Positions 36,327-44,939 of a stretch of DNA of 64,000 nt are shown one piece after another. Under the pieces are notes generated by a model. It worked only from the letters and a program-made list of their open reading frames with translations. It was not told the origin of the DNA and ran no database searches. The position numbers and the translations under genes were made by a program. The stretch is from Deminuibacter soli (GTDB lineage: Bacteria; Bacteroidota; Bacteroidia; Chitinophagales; Chitinophagaceae). Each line of letters starts with the position of its first letter. The first letter of the stretch is position 1. The DNA is taken from assembly GCF_003412455.1 (NCBI RefSeq), contig NZ_QTJU01000005.1, positions 124,001 to 188,000 of the forward strand, written 5' to 3'.

Positions 36327-36491
36327 CTACTTTTTCAGCGCAGCAACCTGCCTGTTTGTTCTGTCCTTTTCAGCCAGGCAAGCCATTGCCGGTTGATTTG
36401 CGCTGTTTTTCAGTACCTGGTATTGCGATGCCCGGTAAATAAGGTAGAACCACCCCTTCGGTGTATCCATGGTGATGAGCAGGCGCATCAT
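36327..36491 (-). CDS. Small hypothetical protein (54 aa) or gene fragment
   Basis: The frame reads MMRLLITMDTPKGWFYLIY ... and ends NRQVAALKK then stop. Amino-acid make-up and codon use look protein-like. No family is recognised and no promoter is evident. As the neighbouring DUF6886 gene is decayed, this may be another remnant. The remaining 36205-36655 otherwise holds nothing but the pirin promoter. Confidence 0.3.
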   Translation of the reverse strand: MMRLLITMDTPKGWFYLIYRASQYQVLKNSANQPAMACLAEKDRTNRQVAALKK

Positions 36492-36605
36492 CCGTAAGTC
36501 CCGGGCAAAATGCCTTAACAGAGGTTACCTATATTTCAGTTGCTGACGGCATGGTTGTTACTTACTAATGTACAAATATTTATTGGCGCATCACAGGGTT
36601 AACCG

Positions 36606-36613
36606 GTAACTTT
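36606..36613 (+). promoter_or_regulatory. -7 box of the pirin gene
   Basis: TAACTTTA lies about 43 nt upstream of the pirin ATG and is a one-mismatch TAnnTTTG box. The preceding gttaaccggtaac shows an inverted repeat, but it lacks the fixed spacing of the GTAACSGTTAC sites. No clear -33 TTTG is visible. Confidence 0.4.
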
Positions 36614-36655
36614 ACGCTCACACCAGTATCTGCACCATCATTTTACACAAAGCAT

Positions 36656-37552
36656 ATGTCTAACATCCAGCTCATAGTTGAAGAACGCTCTGCCGATATC
36701 GGCAATTTCCTGGTTGGCCGCCTGCTGCCGTTCCGCGAAAAACGCATGGTTGGGCCGTTTATCTTTATCGATCACATGGGCCCGGTTAGTATGGATGACC
36801 ATCACAATATGGACATTGGCCCGCATCCGCACATCGGCCTGTCTACCCTCACCTACCTGATCGAAGGCAGCATTATGCACCGCGATGCGCTGGGTATGGT
36901 AGTAGAAATAAAACCCGGTGAAGTAAACTGGATGACCGCCGGCAAAGGCATCACCCACTCTGAGCGCACCCCCGATTACCTGCGCGGGCTCGATAAACAA
37001 TTGCATGGCCTGCAAATATGGGTAGCCCTGCCGCGTGATAAGGAAGAGATGGAGCCTTCTTTTTACCATGCATCAAAAGAAGAAATACCCGAGTGGACAG
37101 AAGGTGATGTTACCTATAAACTGGTAGCAGGCACAGCATTGGGCCATACCTCACCGGTACCCGTATACAGCCCCCTGTTTTTTCTTGAAATAAAAGCCAC
37201 CAGCCGCCAAACCATCCACGCAGGCCAGCAACTGCAGGGCGAGGCAGGCATGTATATACTGGAAGGCAGTGTAGAGAGCGAAGGCCATACCTACGAACCC
37301 AAACGCATACTGGTAGCCAAAGAAAGCAGCCTTTGCGAGTTTACCATGAACGCAGGCACTACTGTGTACCTGTTTGGCGGCGAACCGTTTCCCGAGCAGC
37401 GTTTTATTTTCTGGAACTTCGTATCCAGCAGCATGGAGCGCATTGAAAAAGCCAAAGACGACTGGACCAACCAGCGCTTTCCCACCATCCCCGGCGAAAC
37501 AGGCTATATTCCATTGCCACAAACCAGTGCTGCAGTAAAGCAGGTTAAATAA
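36656..37552 (+). CDS. Pirin family protein
   Basis: This 298-residue bicupin has the pirin signatures: RMVGPFIFIDHMGPV (residues about 32-46), metal-ligand HPHIGLSTLTYLIEGSIMHRDALGMVVEIKPGEVNWMTAGKGITHSERT (His/His/Glu region), the interdomain segment GLQIWVALP, and the C-terminal cupin with YILEGSV. Iron-binding pirins include quercetinase-like enzymes and metabolic regulators; which of these applies here is unknown. It is cytoplasmic, with no signal peptide. Confidence 0.93.
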   Translation: MSNIQLIVEERSADIGNFLVGRLLPFREKRMVGPFIFIDHMGPVSMDDHHNMDIGPHPHIGLSTLTYLIEGSIMHRDALGMVVEIKPGEVNWMTAGKGITHSERTPDYLRGLDKQLHGLQIWVALPRDKEEMEPSFYHASKEEIPEWTEGDVTYKLVAGTALGHTSPVPVYSPLFFLEIKATSRQTIHAGQQLQGEAGMYILEGSVESEGHTYEPKRILVAKESSLCEFTMNAGTTVYLFGGEPFPEQRFIFWNFVSSSMERIEKAKDDWTNQRFPTIPGETGYIPLPQTSAAVKQVK

Positions 37553-37559
37553 CGGCTCA

Positions 37560-38657
37560 CTAAAAACTCCATTCTTTATAAAACTGCAACCGGATATTAC
37601 CGTCTGCCGGCACAGAAAATGGAAGCCATACGTAGGTGGATTGCGCCAACGCTTCCCCAACCCACCGGTCGCCCATATAAATGAAATTGCCGGCTGAACG
37701 CCCCGGCGCAGGTATTACGCAGGTTGGCTGAGAACGAAAGCTGGTTTGCTGTTCATCACCTGCGCAGGGGTTTCCCATGTCTTCCCATTTGCCCAACATG
37801 GTTTTAGCCCTGTAAACCTTTGCCGGGTTGGGTTTCCAGCCTGTTGTTCCGGAGGTAAACATGTAATACCAGCCATCGGCTTTAAAAACTGCAGGCGCTT
37901 CCCTGAATGCACCCGGCAATGCACGCACCCAGGTTTTGTTTAATACTGCAGGTGTTGCTATTGCTTCATAATCCGCATTAAGCAGCGATATGTACATGGT
38001 AGCATTGTCTTCTGATGCGTAAATTACATAAGCCTTGTTATCGCTGTCTTTGAACAGGGTCATGTCGCGAAAGGTATTGCCTTTTGTTTCCTCTTCCGGG
38101 TCGCCAACATACGTTCTGGCACTCCCTCCCCTATAACCATAATTGTACCTTATGGGCCTTGTTTTATATAGATATTTAAAAGGCCCTGCCGGCTGATCTG
38201 CAACTGCAATACCGGCATCCGCTTCCAGGTGCCCGCGGGCAACAAGGTGCATCCACATGACGTATTTTTTTGTGCGGTCGTTGTAAATCACTTTAGGTCT
38301 TTCACACGCACCGCTGTCTCTGAACGCCACGGGCAATGCTTCCTTGGGAAGCACAACACCTTCATTGTGCCAGTTTAGCAGATCTTTTGAAGAATAACAG
38401 GATATACCCGTTTTGTTGCCCTCTCCTTTTGCATGATTTTCACCATACCAGTAATAAATATTACCCTGCTGCATTATGCCGCCACCATGTGCCTCTATCA
38501 CTTCTCCATTCGTATCTTTCCATACAGTTCCGGGGGTTATTTTGGTGATCGGTTTTAAGGTAGTGCTTACTTGCGCATGCAATGCTGTACCCGCTGTTAT
38601 CAGGCAAAAAACCACTGCGCAATTCTTTATTAGACGAGAAATATTGTCGGCATTCAT
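37560..38657 (-). CDS. Secreted glycoside hydrolase family 43 protein
   Basis: This 365-residue protein is read from MNADNISRLIKN at 38657 (an ATG at 38678 adds 7 residues), with a signal ending ALHAQ. The five-bladed propeller features are EAHGGGIMQQGNIYYWYGENHA (a catalytic acidic residue near the first blade), VIYNDRTKKYVMWMHL, the RDMTLFKDSDNKAYVIYAS segment, and FREAPAVFKADGWYYMFTSG with the likely catalytic Glu. Such enzymes act on arabinose- or galactose-containing glycans in the periplasm or outside. It is convergent with pirin, with only 7 nt between stops. Confidence 0.85.
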   Translation of the reverse strand: MNADNISRLIKNCAVVFCLITAGTALHAQVSTTLKPITKITPGTVWKDTNGEVIEAHGGGIMQQGNIYYWYGENHAKGEGNKTGISCYSSKDLLNWHNEGVVLPKEALPVAFRDSGACERPKVIYNDRTKKYVMWMHLVARGHLEADAGIAVADQPAGPFKYLYKTRPIRYNYGYRGGSARTYVGDPEEETKGNTFRDMTLFKDSDNKAYVIYASEDNATMYISLLNADYEAIATPAVLNKTWVRALPGAFREAPAVFKADGWYYMFTSGTTGWKPNPAKVYRAKTMLGKWEDMGNPCAGDEQQTSFRSQPTCVIPAPGRSAGNFIYMGDRWVGEALAQSTYVWLPFSVPADGNIRLQFYKEWSF

Positions 38658-38712
38658 TTGCTTTATTAACGTTTGCATATAATACTAAGTAAAAGCCGGT
38701 TCAGCGGTTTTG

Positions 38713-39603
38713 CTACAAATACTTTTGAAGATTGCGTTTAAAATATTGGGCGCTTTCAGCAGCACTCGTCATTGAATTAACCGCAAAATTACCGCCCTGC
38801 TCCAGGTAATAATATTGAAGCCCGGATTTAACAGGATCAGGCAGCAGTGTAAGATAATTGATTGAGCCGTTTCCCAATTCCGTATAGTCCCTTGTTTTTT
38901 TATCCATGTCTTTTATATGCCACATCACGTATCGCCCGGGCTGTGCATCTATCAATTCTCCCGGGGTGTATTTCGATGAATTCATTACCCAGTACATATC
39001 CATTTCAAGCTTAACCAATGCAGGATCTGTTTCACTGGTAATGATACTAAAACCATTTGCATCTCCATGACTTTCGAATTCAAAGCCATGATTGTGATAA
39101 GCAAAGCCAAGACCTGCTTTTGTAATTTGCTCTCCTATCTTATTTAATTTAAGCGCCATCAATTTGAAATTGTCAATCGTTCGCTGTTCGGGCGCTATCC
39201 AGGGCCATGTAATGTATTTACTGTCCAGGTTTTTAGCCCCTGTAATACATCTGTCAACAAATCGCCTTAAGTCATCATCAGATTTATCTAAATAAGGAGC
39301 AAACGAATAATGGCCACTGGTGGCGGACACATTTAAATCATCAAGCATTTTTTTAAATGCAGCAGATTTTATTCCATAGTAGCTGTCTTTTTCATCATCA
39401 AATCCAAATATTTCAAAATCCTGGTATCCCATTTTCTTCAGGGCAGTTAATGTTCCCAAAGGATTTTTGTTCATTTCTTCATTGACAGAGAAAAGCTGAT
39501 ACCCCATTTTATATTTGGGTTGTGCGCTTGCTATGCCTTTTAAGGGCAAAATAGCCGATGCACCCATGATTCCTGCTTTTTCAATAAACTGTCTTCGTTT
39601 CAT
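38713..39603 (-). CDS. Exported sugar phosphate isomerase/epimerase-like TIM-barrel protein
   Basis: This 296-residue protein is read from MKRRQFIEKAG at 39603, a twin-arginine-like signal start; the ORF is open to 39660 but that lead lacks signal features. The AP-endonuclease-2-like TIM barrel has YKMGYQLFSVNEEM, FAYHNHGFEFESH (metal His and Glu), KLEMDMYWV, YVMWHIKDMD and a C-terminal YYYLEQGG. It probably acts on a sugar in the periplasm. It is just downstream of the Gfo/Idh/MocA gene on the same strand; the two are a common pair in Bacteroidota carbohydrate loci. Confidence 0.88.
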   Translation of the reverse strand: MKRRQFIEKAGIMGASAILPLKGIASAQPKYKMGYQLFSVNEEMNKNPLGTLTALKKMGYQDFEIFGFDDEKDSYYGIKSAAFKKMLDDLNVSATSGHYSFAPYLDKSDDDLRRFVDRCITGAKNLDSKYITWPWIAPEQRTIDNFKLMALKLNKIGEQITKAGLGFAYHNHGFEFESHGDANGFSIITSETDPALVKLEMDMYWVMNSSKYTPGELIDAQPGRYVMWHIKDMDKKTRDYTELGNGSINYLTLLPDPVKSGLQYYYLEQGGNFAVNSMTSAAESAQYFKRNLQKYL

Positions 39604-39666
39604 TTTCTGAAGTTGTAATAAAACTAAAATTCCGGCGCCGGAATAAATAACGTTAAACATCCAACC

Positions 39667-40965
39667 TTAAACAATCTTCCACGGCGCACGGATGTTCGCT
39701 TTCACCAAGGCATTGGCGGCATCATCGTTTACAAACTTTTCTTGCTCCGGGTTCCATTGCAGCGGGCGGTTAAGCCAGTAGGTGATATTGGCCAGGCAGC
39801 ATACCGATGCGGTGCGGTGACCGGTTTCCACATCACAAATAGGCTGCCTGTTGTTTTTAATGCCATCCAGCCAGTCCTGGTAATGGTCATCGCTATGGTA
39901 CAAACGCACAGCATTATCGGGTATTATGGCTGTGGCTATGTTCGCGGGATTGCTGTCGAGGTAGTCGCGGCTGATATCAAGTGTTCCCTTTGAGCCGATA
40001 AAACGAACACCGAAATTGCGGCCGAAATCCTGGTGTTTCATTACCACACCGTTGGCGTATACCATGGTCAGGTACTGGTGTTCCTTGCCATCCGGCGGAT
40101 AAAACTGTACAGGCGCACTCCGGTCCATACCCAGCGCCCATTGCGCAATATCAAACATATGTGCACCCCAGTCGCTCAGTATACCGCCGCCATACTCCCT
40201 GTAGTTGCGCCAGTTGGGGAAAATATCTTTTTCTACAGGTGGTGCCAGCTCTGCATTAAAAGCCTTAAACGGTGCGGGACCAACCCATGCATCCCAGTTA
40301 AGCGCTGCAGGTACCGGCTGCTCAGGCAAATCATCTGCAATGGCAGGTTTGCCCACATTTACCAGCACTTCCTTTACATCGCCTATATAGCCATTGCGCA
40401 CCAGCTCACACGCCTGCCTGAAGTTTTTCCAAGAGCGCTGCATGCTGCCTGTTTGCAAAACAATATTGTTTCGTTTTACTGCATTTACCATGGCACGGCC
40501 TTCTTCAATGGAATGCGCCAGTGGTTTTTCGCAATACACGTGTTTGCCGGTGTTGGCAGCCATAATGGTATGCACGGCATGCCAGTGATCGGGCGTGGCA
40601 ATTACAACGGCATCAATATCCCTGCGCGCCAGCAGTTCCCTGAAATCGGCATAGGTATCCAGTGTTTTAAAACCCGCAAGCCCCTTGCCTGCTGCATATA
40701 ACTTTTCGGTGTTGGACTTAAAAAGCGCCAGTTTTTGTGCATCCACATCAGCAGCGGCAACGGCCTGTGCTTTGGGTGCAAAAGAGTTGATTAAACCGCG
40801 GGCCTGTTTGCCTGTACCTATAAAGCCCAGTGTAATACGGTCGCTGGGCGCAGTAAAGCCGCGGCCCATTACATAACGCGGAATAATACTAAAGCCGATG
40901 CCCGCGGCAGCGATGTTTTTTACAAACCGGCGGCGGCTGAAAGAAGCGGATGTTGGAGTAGTCAT
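39667..40965 (-). CDS. Exported Gfo/Idh/MocA-family oxidoreductase
   Basis: This 432-residue protein is read from MTTPTSASFSRRRFVKN at 40965, which has a twin-arginine motif (SRRRFVK); the in-frame ATG at 41022 is less likely. The Rossmann motif is LGFIGTGKQARGLI, followed by IDAVVIATPDHWHAVHTIMAANTGKHVYCEKPLAHSI with the conserved EKP. The C-terminal half has the substrate-binding domain (GGGILSDWGAHMFDIAQWAL). It uses NAD(P) for oxidation or epimerisation of a sugar. The downstream isomerase gene starts 63 nt later and is probably cotranscribed. Confidence 0.92.
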   Translation of the reverse strand: MTTPTSASFSRRRFVKNIAAAGIGFSIIPRYVMGRGFTAPSDRITLGFIGTGKQARGLINSFAPKAQAVAAADVDAQKLALFKSNTEKLYAAGKGLAGFKTLDTYADFRELLARRDIDAVVIATPDHWHAVHTIMAANTGKHVYCEKPLAHSIEEGRAMVNAVKRNNIVLQTGSMQRSWKNFRQACELVRNGYIGDVKEVLVNVGKPAIADDLPEQPVPAALNWDAWVGPAPFKAFNAELAPPVEKDIFPNWRNYREYGGGILSDWGAHMFDIAQWALGMDRSAPVQFYPPDGKEHQYLTMVYANGVVMKHQDFGRNFGVRFIGSKGTLDISRDYLDSNPANIATAIIPDNAVRLYHSDDHYQDWLDGIKNNRQPICDVETGHRTASVCCLANITYWLNRPLQWNPEQEKFVNDDAANALVKANIRAPWKIV

Positions 40966-41120
40966 ACTTTTAAATATGGAGCAATGAACAATTGTTCCAA
41001 GATAGCAAAAAATAACCGCCATCCATCCTGCACTTACCTAATATTGCGGCAGCTCCGCCGCAGGAAATTCAGCCGCATATGCCGCATTGTATGGCCGATG
41101 AGCAAGCTGCAATAAGCAGG

Positions 41121-41300
41121 TTATTTTTTACGGAACTGCTTCATGGTGGCATCATCCGGCGTATAGGCACTGGTACCGGATACCCATACTTCTTTTGTTT
41201 CGTCGCAAGAGCAGTAATTGTTACGTACTGCTGTTCCATTGTTGTGTTTCAATTGCAACGAACAGCCATCGAACGTGTATGTGCCGGATGAATTTTTATT
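41121..41300 (-). pseudogene. 5'-truncated small Cys-rich secreted protein fragment
   Basis: In frame the minus strand reads SSGTYTFDGCSLQL ... NNYCSCDETKEVWVSG ... ATMKQFRKK then stop, 59 residues with no ATG, GTG or TTG upstream that would give a signal peptide. Three Cys and short beta-rich repeats suggest the C-terminal part of a small lipoprotein or secreted protein. The N terminus has been lost next to the tRNA-Asp promoter. No family is recognised. Confidence 0.4.
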
Positions 41301-41338
41301 GCTGTGCTGAAAAAAATCTAAAACTTTTTTACCAGTTT

Positions 41339-41369
41339 TTTGGTTTGAATAAAATCCCTCCTATATTTG
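41339..41369 (+). promoter_or_regulatory. tRNA-Asp promoter
   Basis: TTTG (41339-41342) and TATATTTG (41362-41369), separated by 19 nt, match the Bacteroidota -33/-7 consensus exactly. The start site is expected near 41376, about 32 nt before the tRNA. Confidence 0.75.
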
Positions 41370-41407
41370 CACTCCCAACGACAAAACGACAACGTTTTAT
41401 CACATAA

Positions 41408-41481
41408 GGATCGGTAGTTCAGTTGGTTAGAATGCCGCCCTGTCACGGCGGAGGTCGCGGGTTCGAGTCCCGTCCGGTCCG
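41408..41481 (+). tRNA. tRNA-Asp (GTC)
   Basis: This 74-nt sequence folds as a cloverleaf. The acceptor stem is GGATCGG/CCGGTCC (one T-G pair), the D arm has AGTTCAGTTGGTTAGA, the anticodon arm is GCCGCCCTGTCACGGCGG with anticodon GTC, and the T arm is GCGGGTTCGAGTCCCGT. The discriminator is G; CCA is not encoded. Confidence 0.97.
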
Positions 41482-41489
41482 CAGAAATT

Positions 41490-41526
41490 TTCTAAAACCC
41501 GCGCTGGTCGCGGGTTTGTTTTTTTA
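41490..41526 (+). terminator. Terminator of tRNA-Asp
   Basis: AAACCCGCG and CGCGGGTTT (41495-41503 and 41509-41517) form a 9-bp stem, followed by GTTTTTTTTT. It immediately follows the tRNA. Confidence 0.85.
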
Positions 41527-41530
41527 TTCG

Positions 41531-41860
41531 AGTAACTTTCAAAATAGGCCCTACCTGGGTATAAACCTTACCCGGTTTTACCTATCCTTACAAAGGCACA
41601 CAACTTTTACCCCTCTTTACCAGTCCTTGAAAGTGTGCTGCCCAAAAGTTGGCGGATGATTTTTATGCAAAAAATTGATACTGGTGCAGCATTCCTGCAA
41701 CAATTTTTAAAGTTTCTTTCCGGCAAAGATGTGTTTGAAAAGTAGACGTAATTAGATCGGTCACCATCTGTTCTATATCAGCGTTAAACCGCCTCGACTA
41801 TTGAGACGGCCTTTTTGTTAGAAGGCTTGTTGGCAACTACAGTTGATACAAGAGGTGGTT
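41531..41860. other. Non-coding stretch with a terminator-like hairpin
   Basis: A 29-residue frame (about 41656-41745, MIFMQKIDTGAAFLQQFLKF) is followed by a hairpin, ccgcctc / gagacgg, with cctttttg (about 41790-41820). It might be a very short gene or a relic. Nothing else is seen. Confidence 0.3.
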
Positions 41861-41891
41861 TAGTTTTAGCGCTTTTTTATATTTTTATCTT

Positions 41892-42227
41892 ATGAAACAT
41901 CCTTTCCAGTGCATTGATTGGAATGCTATTTCGCCTACGAACCATCCCGGCATCAGCGGCACTGCTTTATGGCACACGCTCCAGTTGCCCGGTTTACGCA
42001 TTCGAACAGTTACCTATACTCCCGGATACCTGGCCGACCATTGGTGTAAGAAAGGGCATATTGTTCACTGCCTGGAAGGCAGCTTTACCAGTGAGTTGGA
42101 TACAGGGGAAAAGTTTGAATTGGCTAAGGGCATGACCTATGTGGTTTCTGACAATCTAAGCAATCATCGTTCCAGTACCGCATCGGGAGTTAAGTTGTTG
42201 ATCATTGACGGCGATTTTTTGCAGTAA
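41892..42227 (+). CDS. Small single-domain cupin (DHCW-motif type)
   Basis: This 111-residue cupin has ADHWCKKGHIVHCLEGSFTSELDTGEKFELAKGMTYVVSDN, the small cupin family in which the first cupin motif contains a DHWC-type stretch. His46-like residues in HWCKKGH could bind metal. It is cytoplasmic, with no signal peptide; the substrate is unknown. It is a single gene with a terminator after it. Confidence 0.82.
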   Translation: MKHPFQCIDWNAISPTNHPGISGTALWHTLQLPGLRIRTVTYTPGYLADHWCKKGHIVHCLEGSFTSELDTGEKFELAKGMTYVVSDNLSNHRSSTASGVKLLIIDGDFLQ

Positions 42228-42260
42228 CTGGTCATTCGATTCTACACCGATCCAATCCAC

Positions 42261-42290
42261 AACAGCTTCACAAAAATGTGAAGCTGTTTT
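42261..42290 (+). terminator. Intrinsic terminator of the cupin gene
   Basis: AACAGCTTCACA and TGTGAAGCTGTT form a 12-bp stem with a 4-nt A-loop, followed by TT and acg. It is bidirectional in form. Confidence 0.75.
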
Positions 42291-42312
42291 ACGTTTAGTC
42301 CCATCATCAGCC

Positions 42313-42367
42313 GTAACCGTTACAGCTCCGTTTCATTAGTAATTTACTGCACCAGGCCATAGTTTTG
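42313..42367 (+). promoter_or_regulatory. GTAACSGTTAC operator plus -7 box, site H
   Basis: GTAACCGTTAC (42313-42323) is followed after 36 nt by TAGTTTTG (42360-42367), a perfect -7 box. The predicted start is about 115 nt upstream of the sulfatase ATG. It should drive the sulfatase / DUF1254 / amidohydrolase operon. Confidence 0.65.
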
Positions 42368-42488
42368 CCTAACGAACATCCTTTGCAAATTTGTACAACC
42401 GGCTAAGGTAACAGACCCGGTAAGCGCTTTCCATCATTGGTTATAAGTGTTTGTATTCCATTCCTGCAATCCATCTAATAAAAGTATT

Positions 42489-44900
42489 ATGAAAAATCTC
42501 CTGTTGTTGCTGGTATGCTGCTTCGCTGTACTGAACATGCGCGCGCAGGATACGCCGCGCACGCCCGCCATTTTACCACGACCCGATTTTCATTTTAAAG
42601 GACAGGTAGGCAGAACCTACCTGGAATCAGATCCGGCACAATTCCCGCAAATGGTACAGGCGCCCAAGGGTGCCCCCAATATACTGATGATACTGATTGA
42701 CGATTGCGGCTTTGGGCAATACAGTACTTTCGGTGGCGGCGTACCCTCGCCTACCATGGATAAACTCGCAGCTGATGGCCTGCGTTTTAACCGCTTTCAT
42801 ACCACTGCTCTGTGCTCCCCTACCAGGGCTGCGTTAATAACAGGGCGCAATCACCACTCCGCTGCTTTTGCCGGCATCACCGAAGCTGCAACCGGGTATG
42901 ACGGTTATACCTGCATTTTACCAAAGAGCTGCGGAACGGTGGGTGAAGTGCTTCGGCAGAATGGTTATGCCACCGCATGGATAGGAAAAAATCACAACAC
43001 ACCAACCTGGGAGCTCAGTCAGGCTGGCCCTTTCGACCACTGGGCAAGCGGACTGGGGTTTGATTATTTCTATGGGTTTAACGCAGGTGATATGAATCAC
43101 TGGAACCCGATATTGTACGAAAACCATAACCTCGTTCCCGCTTCTACTGATCCCAACTATTACCTTACCACCGACCTCGCAGACCATGCCATTTCCTGGG
43201 TAAGGGAAGTGAAAAGCATCGCGCCCGATAAGCCTTTTTTCCTGTATGTGGCGCCAGGGGCAACACATGCCCCACACCATGTTTCACAGGAATGGATCGC
43301 CAGGTTTAAAGGAAAATTTGACAAAGGATGGGATGCATACCGCGAAGAAACATTTGAACGGCAGAAAGCAGCCGGTGTTATTCCGCAGGATACAAAGCTC
43401 ACACCAAGACCTGAAAGCTTGCCTGCATGGGACGGACTGAATGCCGATCAGAAAAGATTGTATGCGCACATGATGGAAGTATTTGCAGCATACGGCGCGG
43501 AATGCGATTATGAAATGGGCAGAATAGTAGATGCCGTAAAACAACTGCCCGATGCAGACAATACGATGATCATTTATATTGCCGGTGACAATGGCGCCAG
43601 CGCTGAAGGTGGTATTGAAGGATCGTTGAGCGAAAACCTCTTCTTTAACGGCTTCCCTGAAAAATGGCAGGATAACATAAAAGCCATTGATGAACTGGGC
43701 GGCCCCAAACATTATAATCATTTTCCTGCTGAATGGGCATGGGCCATGAATACCCCTTTTCAATGGACGAAACAGGTAGCCAGTCATTTCGGCGGAACAC
43801 GCAACCCGATGATCATTGACTGGCCTGCCAGGATTAAAGACAAGGGAAGCGTAAGAAGCCAGTTTCTTCATGTGATAGATATTACACCTACTATCTATGA
43901 TGTTTGCGGCATTACTGCCCCCACAGAACTGAACGGTATTCAGCAAAAGCCTATTGAAGGGCTCAGTTTTGCGTATACATTTCCCAAAGACAGCGTTAAT
44001 GCAAAAAGCCACCGCGGTACACAGTACTTCGAAATGGCGGTAAACAGGGGTATCTATTACAATGGCTGGATGGCCTCTGCGCTCTCGTTTGCACCCTGGA
44101 ATCCCAACAGGGAAAACTTTGATCCCGATAAGCAGAAATGGGAACTGTATAACATTGATGCCGACTTTTCACAGGCCAATGACCTTGCACAGCAAAACCC
44201 GGAGAAATTGCGCCAGCTGCAGGACTTGTGGTGGGTAGAGGCAGCCAAGTACAATGTATTGCCGATTGACTGGCGCGCTGTTATACGCCTGAATAGTGAA
44301 CTGATGGGCAGACCCAGCCTTATAAAAGGCCGTACCACGATGACTTATTACCCGGGCACGGTTGGTGTGCCCGATGCTGCTTCGCCACCTATGTTAAACA
44401 AATCATGGACCATAACAGCAGATATTGATGTGCCTGCCAATGCCAATGGTATGATTGTTACGCATGGCGGCCTGGAAGGCGGTTACGGGCTTTACCTGCG
44501 CAACGGGAAAGTGAACTTCGTATACAACTATCTTGGCAAGGAACGGCCCACCTTCACTGCTAAAACAGCCTTGCCACAGGGCAAAACACAAATAGCGGTT
44601 GATTTCAAATACGACGGCGGAGGCATCGGCAAAGGTGGCAGCTTAACCATTACAGCCAATGGCAAAGAGATTGCAGGTGGGCGTCTTGAAAAAACCGTCC
44701 CCATCCAGTTTGGTTTGGGTGAAGGACTTGACATTGGGGAAGACGTTGGCTCGCCTGTTGACTTCACGTATAAGCTGCCCTTTGCTTTCACGGGCAAAAT
44801 AGAAAAAGTCGTTATTAAGTTGGGCACATCCGGCCTAACGCGCATGGAAGAATTGCAGGTGGAAGATGCGAAACAACAAATGGCTAAAGGTGATCAATAA
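42489..44900 (+). CDS. Secreted arylsulfatase with C-terminal lectin-like domain
   Basis: This 803-residue protein is read from MKNLLLLL at 42489, giving a signal ending LNMRAQ. The S1 sulfatase core is complete: ILMILIDDCGFGQYSTFGG (metal Asp pair), ALCSPTRAALITGR with Cys about 109 (formylglycine site), GKNHNTP in place of the usual GKWHLG, and AGDNGAS. A C-terminal beta-sandwich (about 635-790, SWTITADIDVPANANGMIVTHGGLEGGYGLYLRNGKVNFVYN in part) is shared by a subgroup of long arylsulfatases. It acts in the periplasm; the substrate is unknown. DUF1254 and amidohydrolase genes follow with short gaps. Confidence 0.9.
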   Translation: MKNLLLLLVCCFAVLNMRAQDTPRTPAILPRPDFHFKGQVGRTYLESDPAQFPQMVQAPKGAPNILMILIDDCGFGQYSTFGGGVPSPTMDKLAADGLRFNRFHTTALCSPTRAALITGRNHHSAAFAGITEAATGYDGYTCILPKSCGTVGEVLRQNGYATAWIGKNHNTPTWELSQAGPFDHWASGLGFDYFYGFNAGDMNHWNPILYENHNLVPASTDPNYYLTTDLADHAISWVREVKSIAPDKPFFLYVAPGATHAPHHVSQEWIARFKGKFDKGWDAYREETFERQKAAGVIPQDTKLTPRPESLPAWDGLNADQKRLYAHMMEVFAAYGAECDYEMGRIVDAVKQLPDADNTMIIYIAGDNGASAEGGIEGSLSENLFFNGFPEKWQDNIKAIDELGGPKHYNHFPAEWAWAMNTPFQWTKQVASHFGGTRNPMIIDWPARIKDKGSVRSQFLHVIDITPTIYDVCGITAPTELNGIQQKPIEGLSFAYTFPKDSVNAKSHRGTQYFEMAVNRGIYYNGWMASALSFAPWNPNRENFDPDKQKWELYNIDADFSQANDLAQQNPEKLRQLQDLWWVEAAKYNVLPIDWRAVIRLNSELMGRPSLIKGRTTMTYYPGTVGVPDAASPPMLNKSWTITADIDVPANANGMIVTHGGLEGGYGLYLRNGKVNFVYNYLGKERPTFTAKTALPQGKTQIAVDFKYDGGGIGKGGSLTITANGKEIAGGRLEKTVPIQFGLGEGLDIGEDVGSPVDFTYKLPFAFTGKIEKVVIKLGTSGLTRMEELQVEDAKQQMAKGDQ

Positions 44901-44939
44901 CAACAACCCATCTTAGTTCATCTCAATATACCGTTTGCC

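Noticed and set aside
36595-36613. A tenth GTAACSGTTAC site at the pirin promoter (gttaaccggtaac)
   Set aside because: The inverted repeat has a different core and overlaps the -7 box instead of lying 26 or 36 nt upstream.
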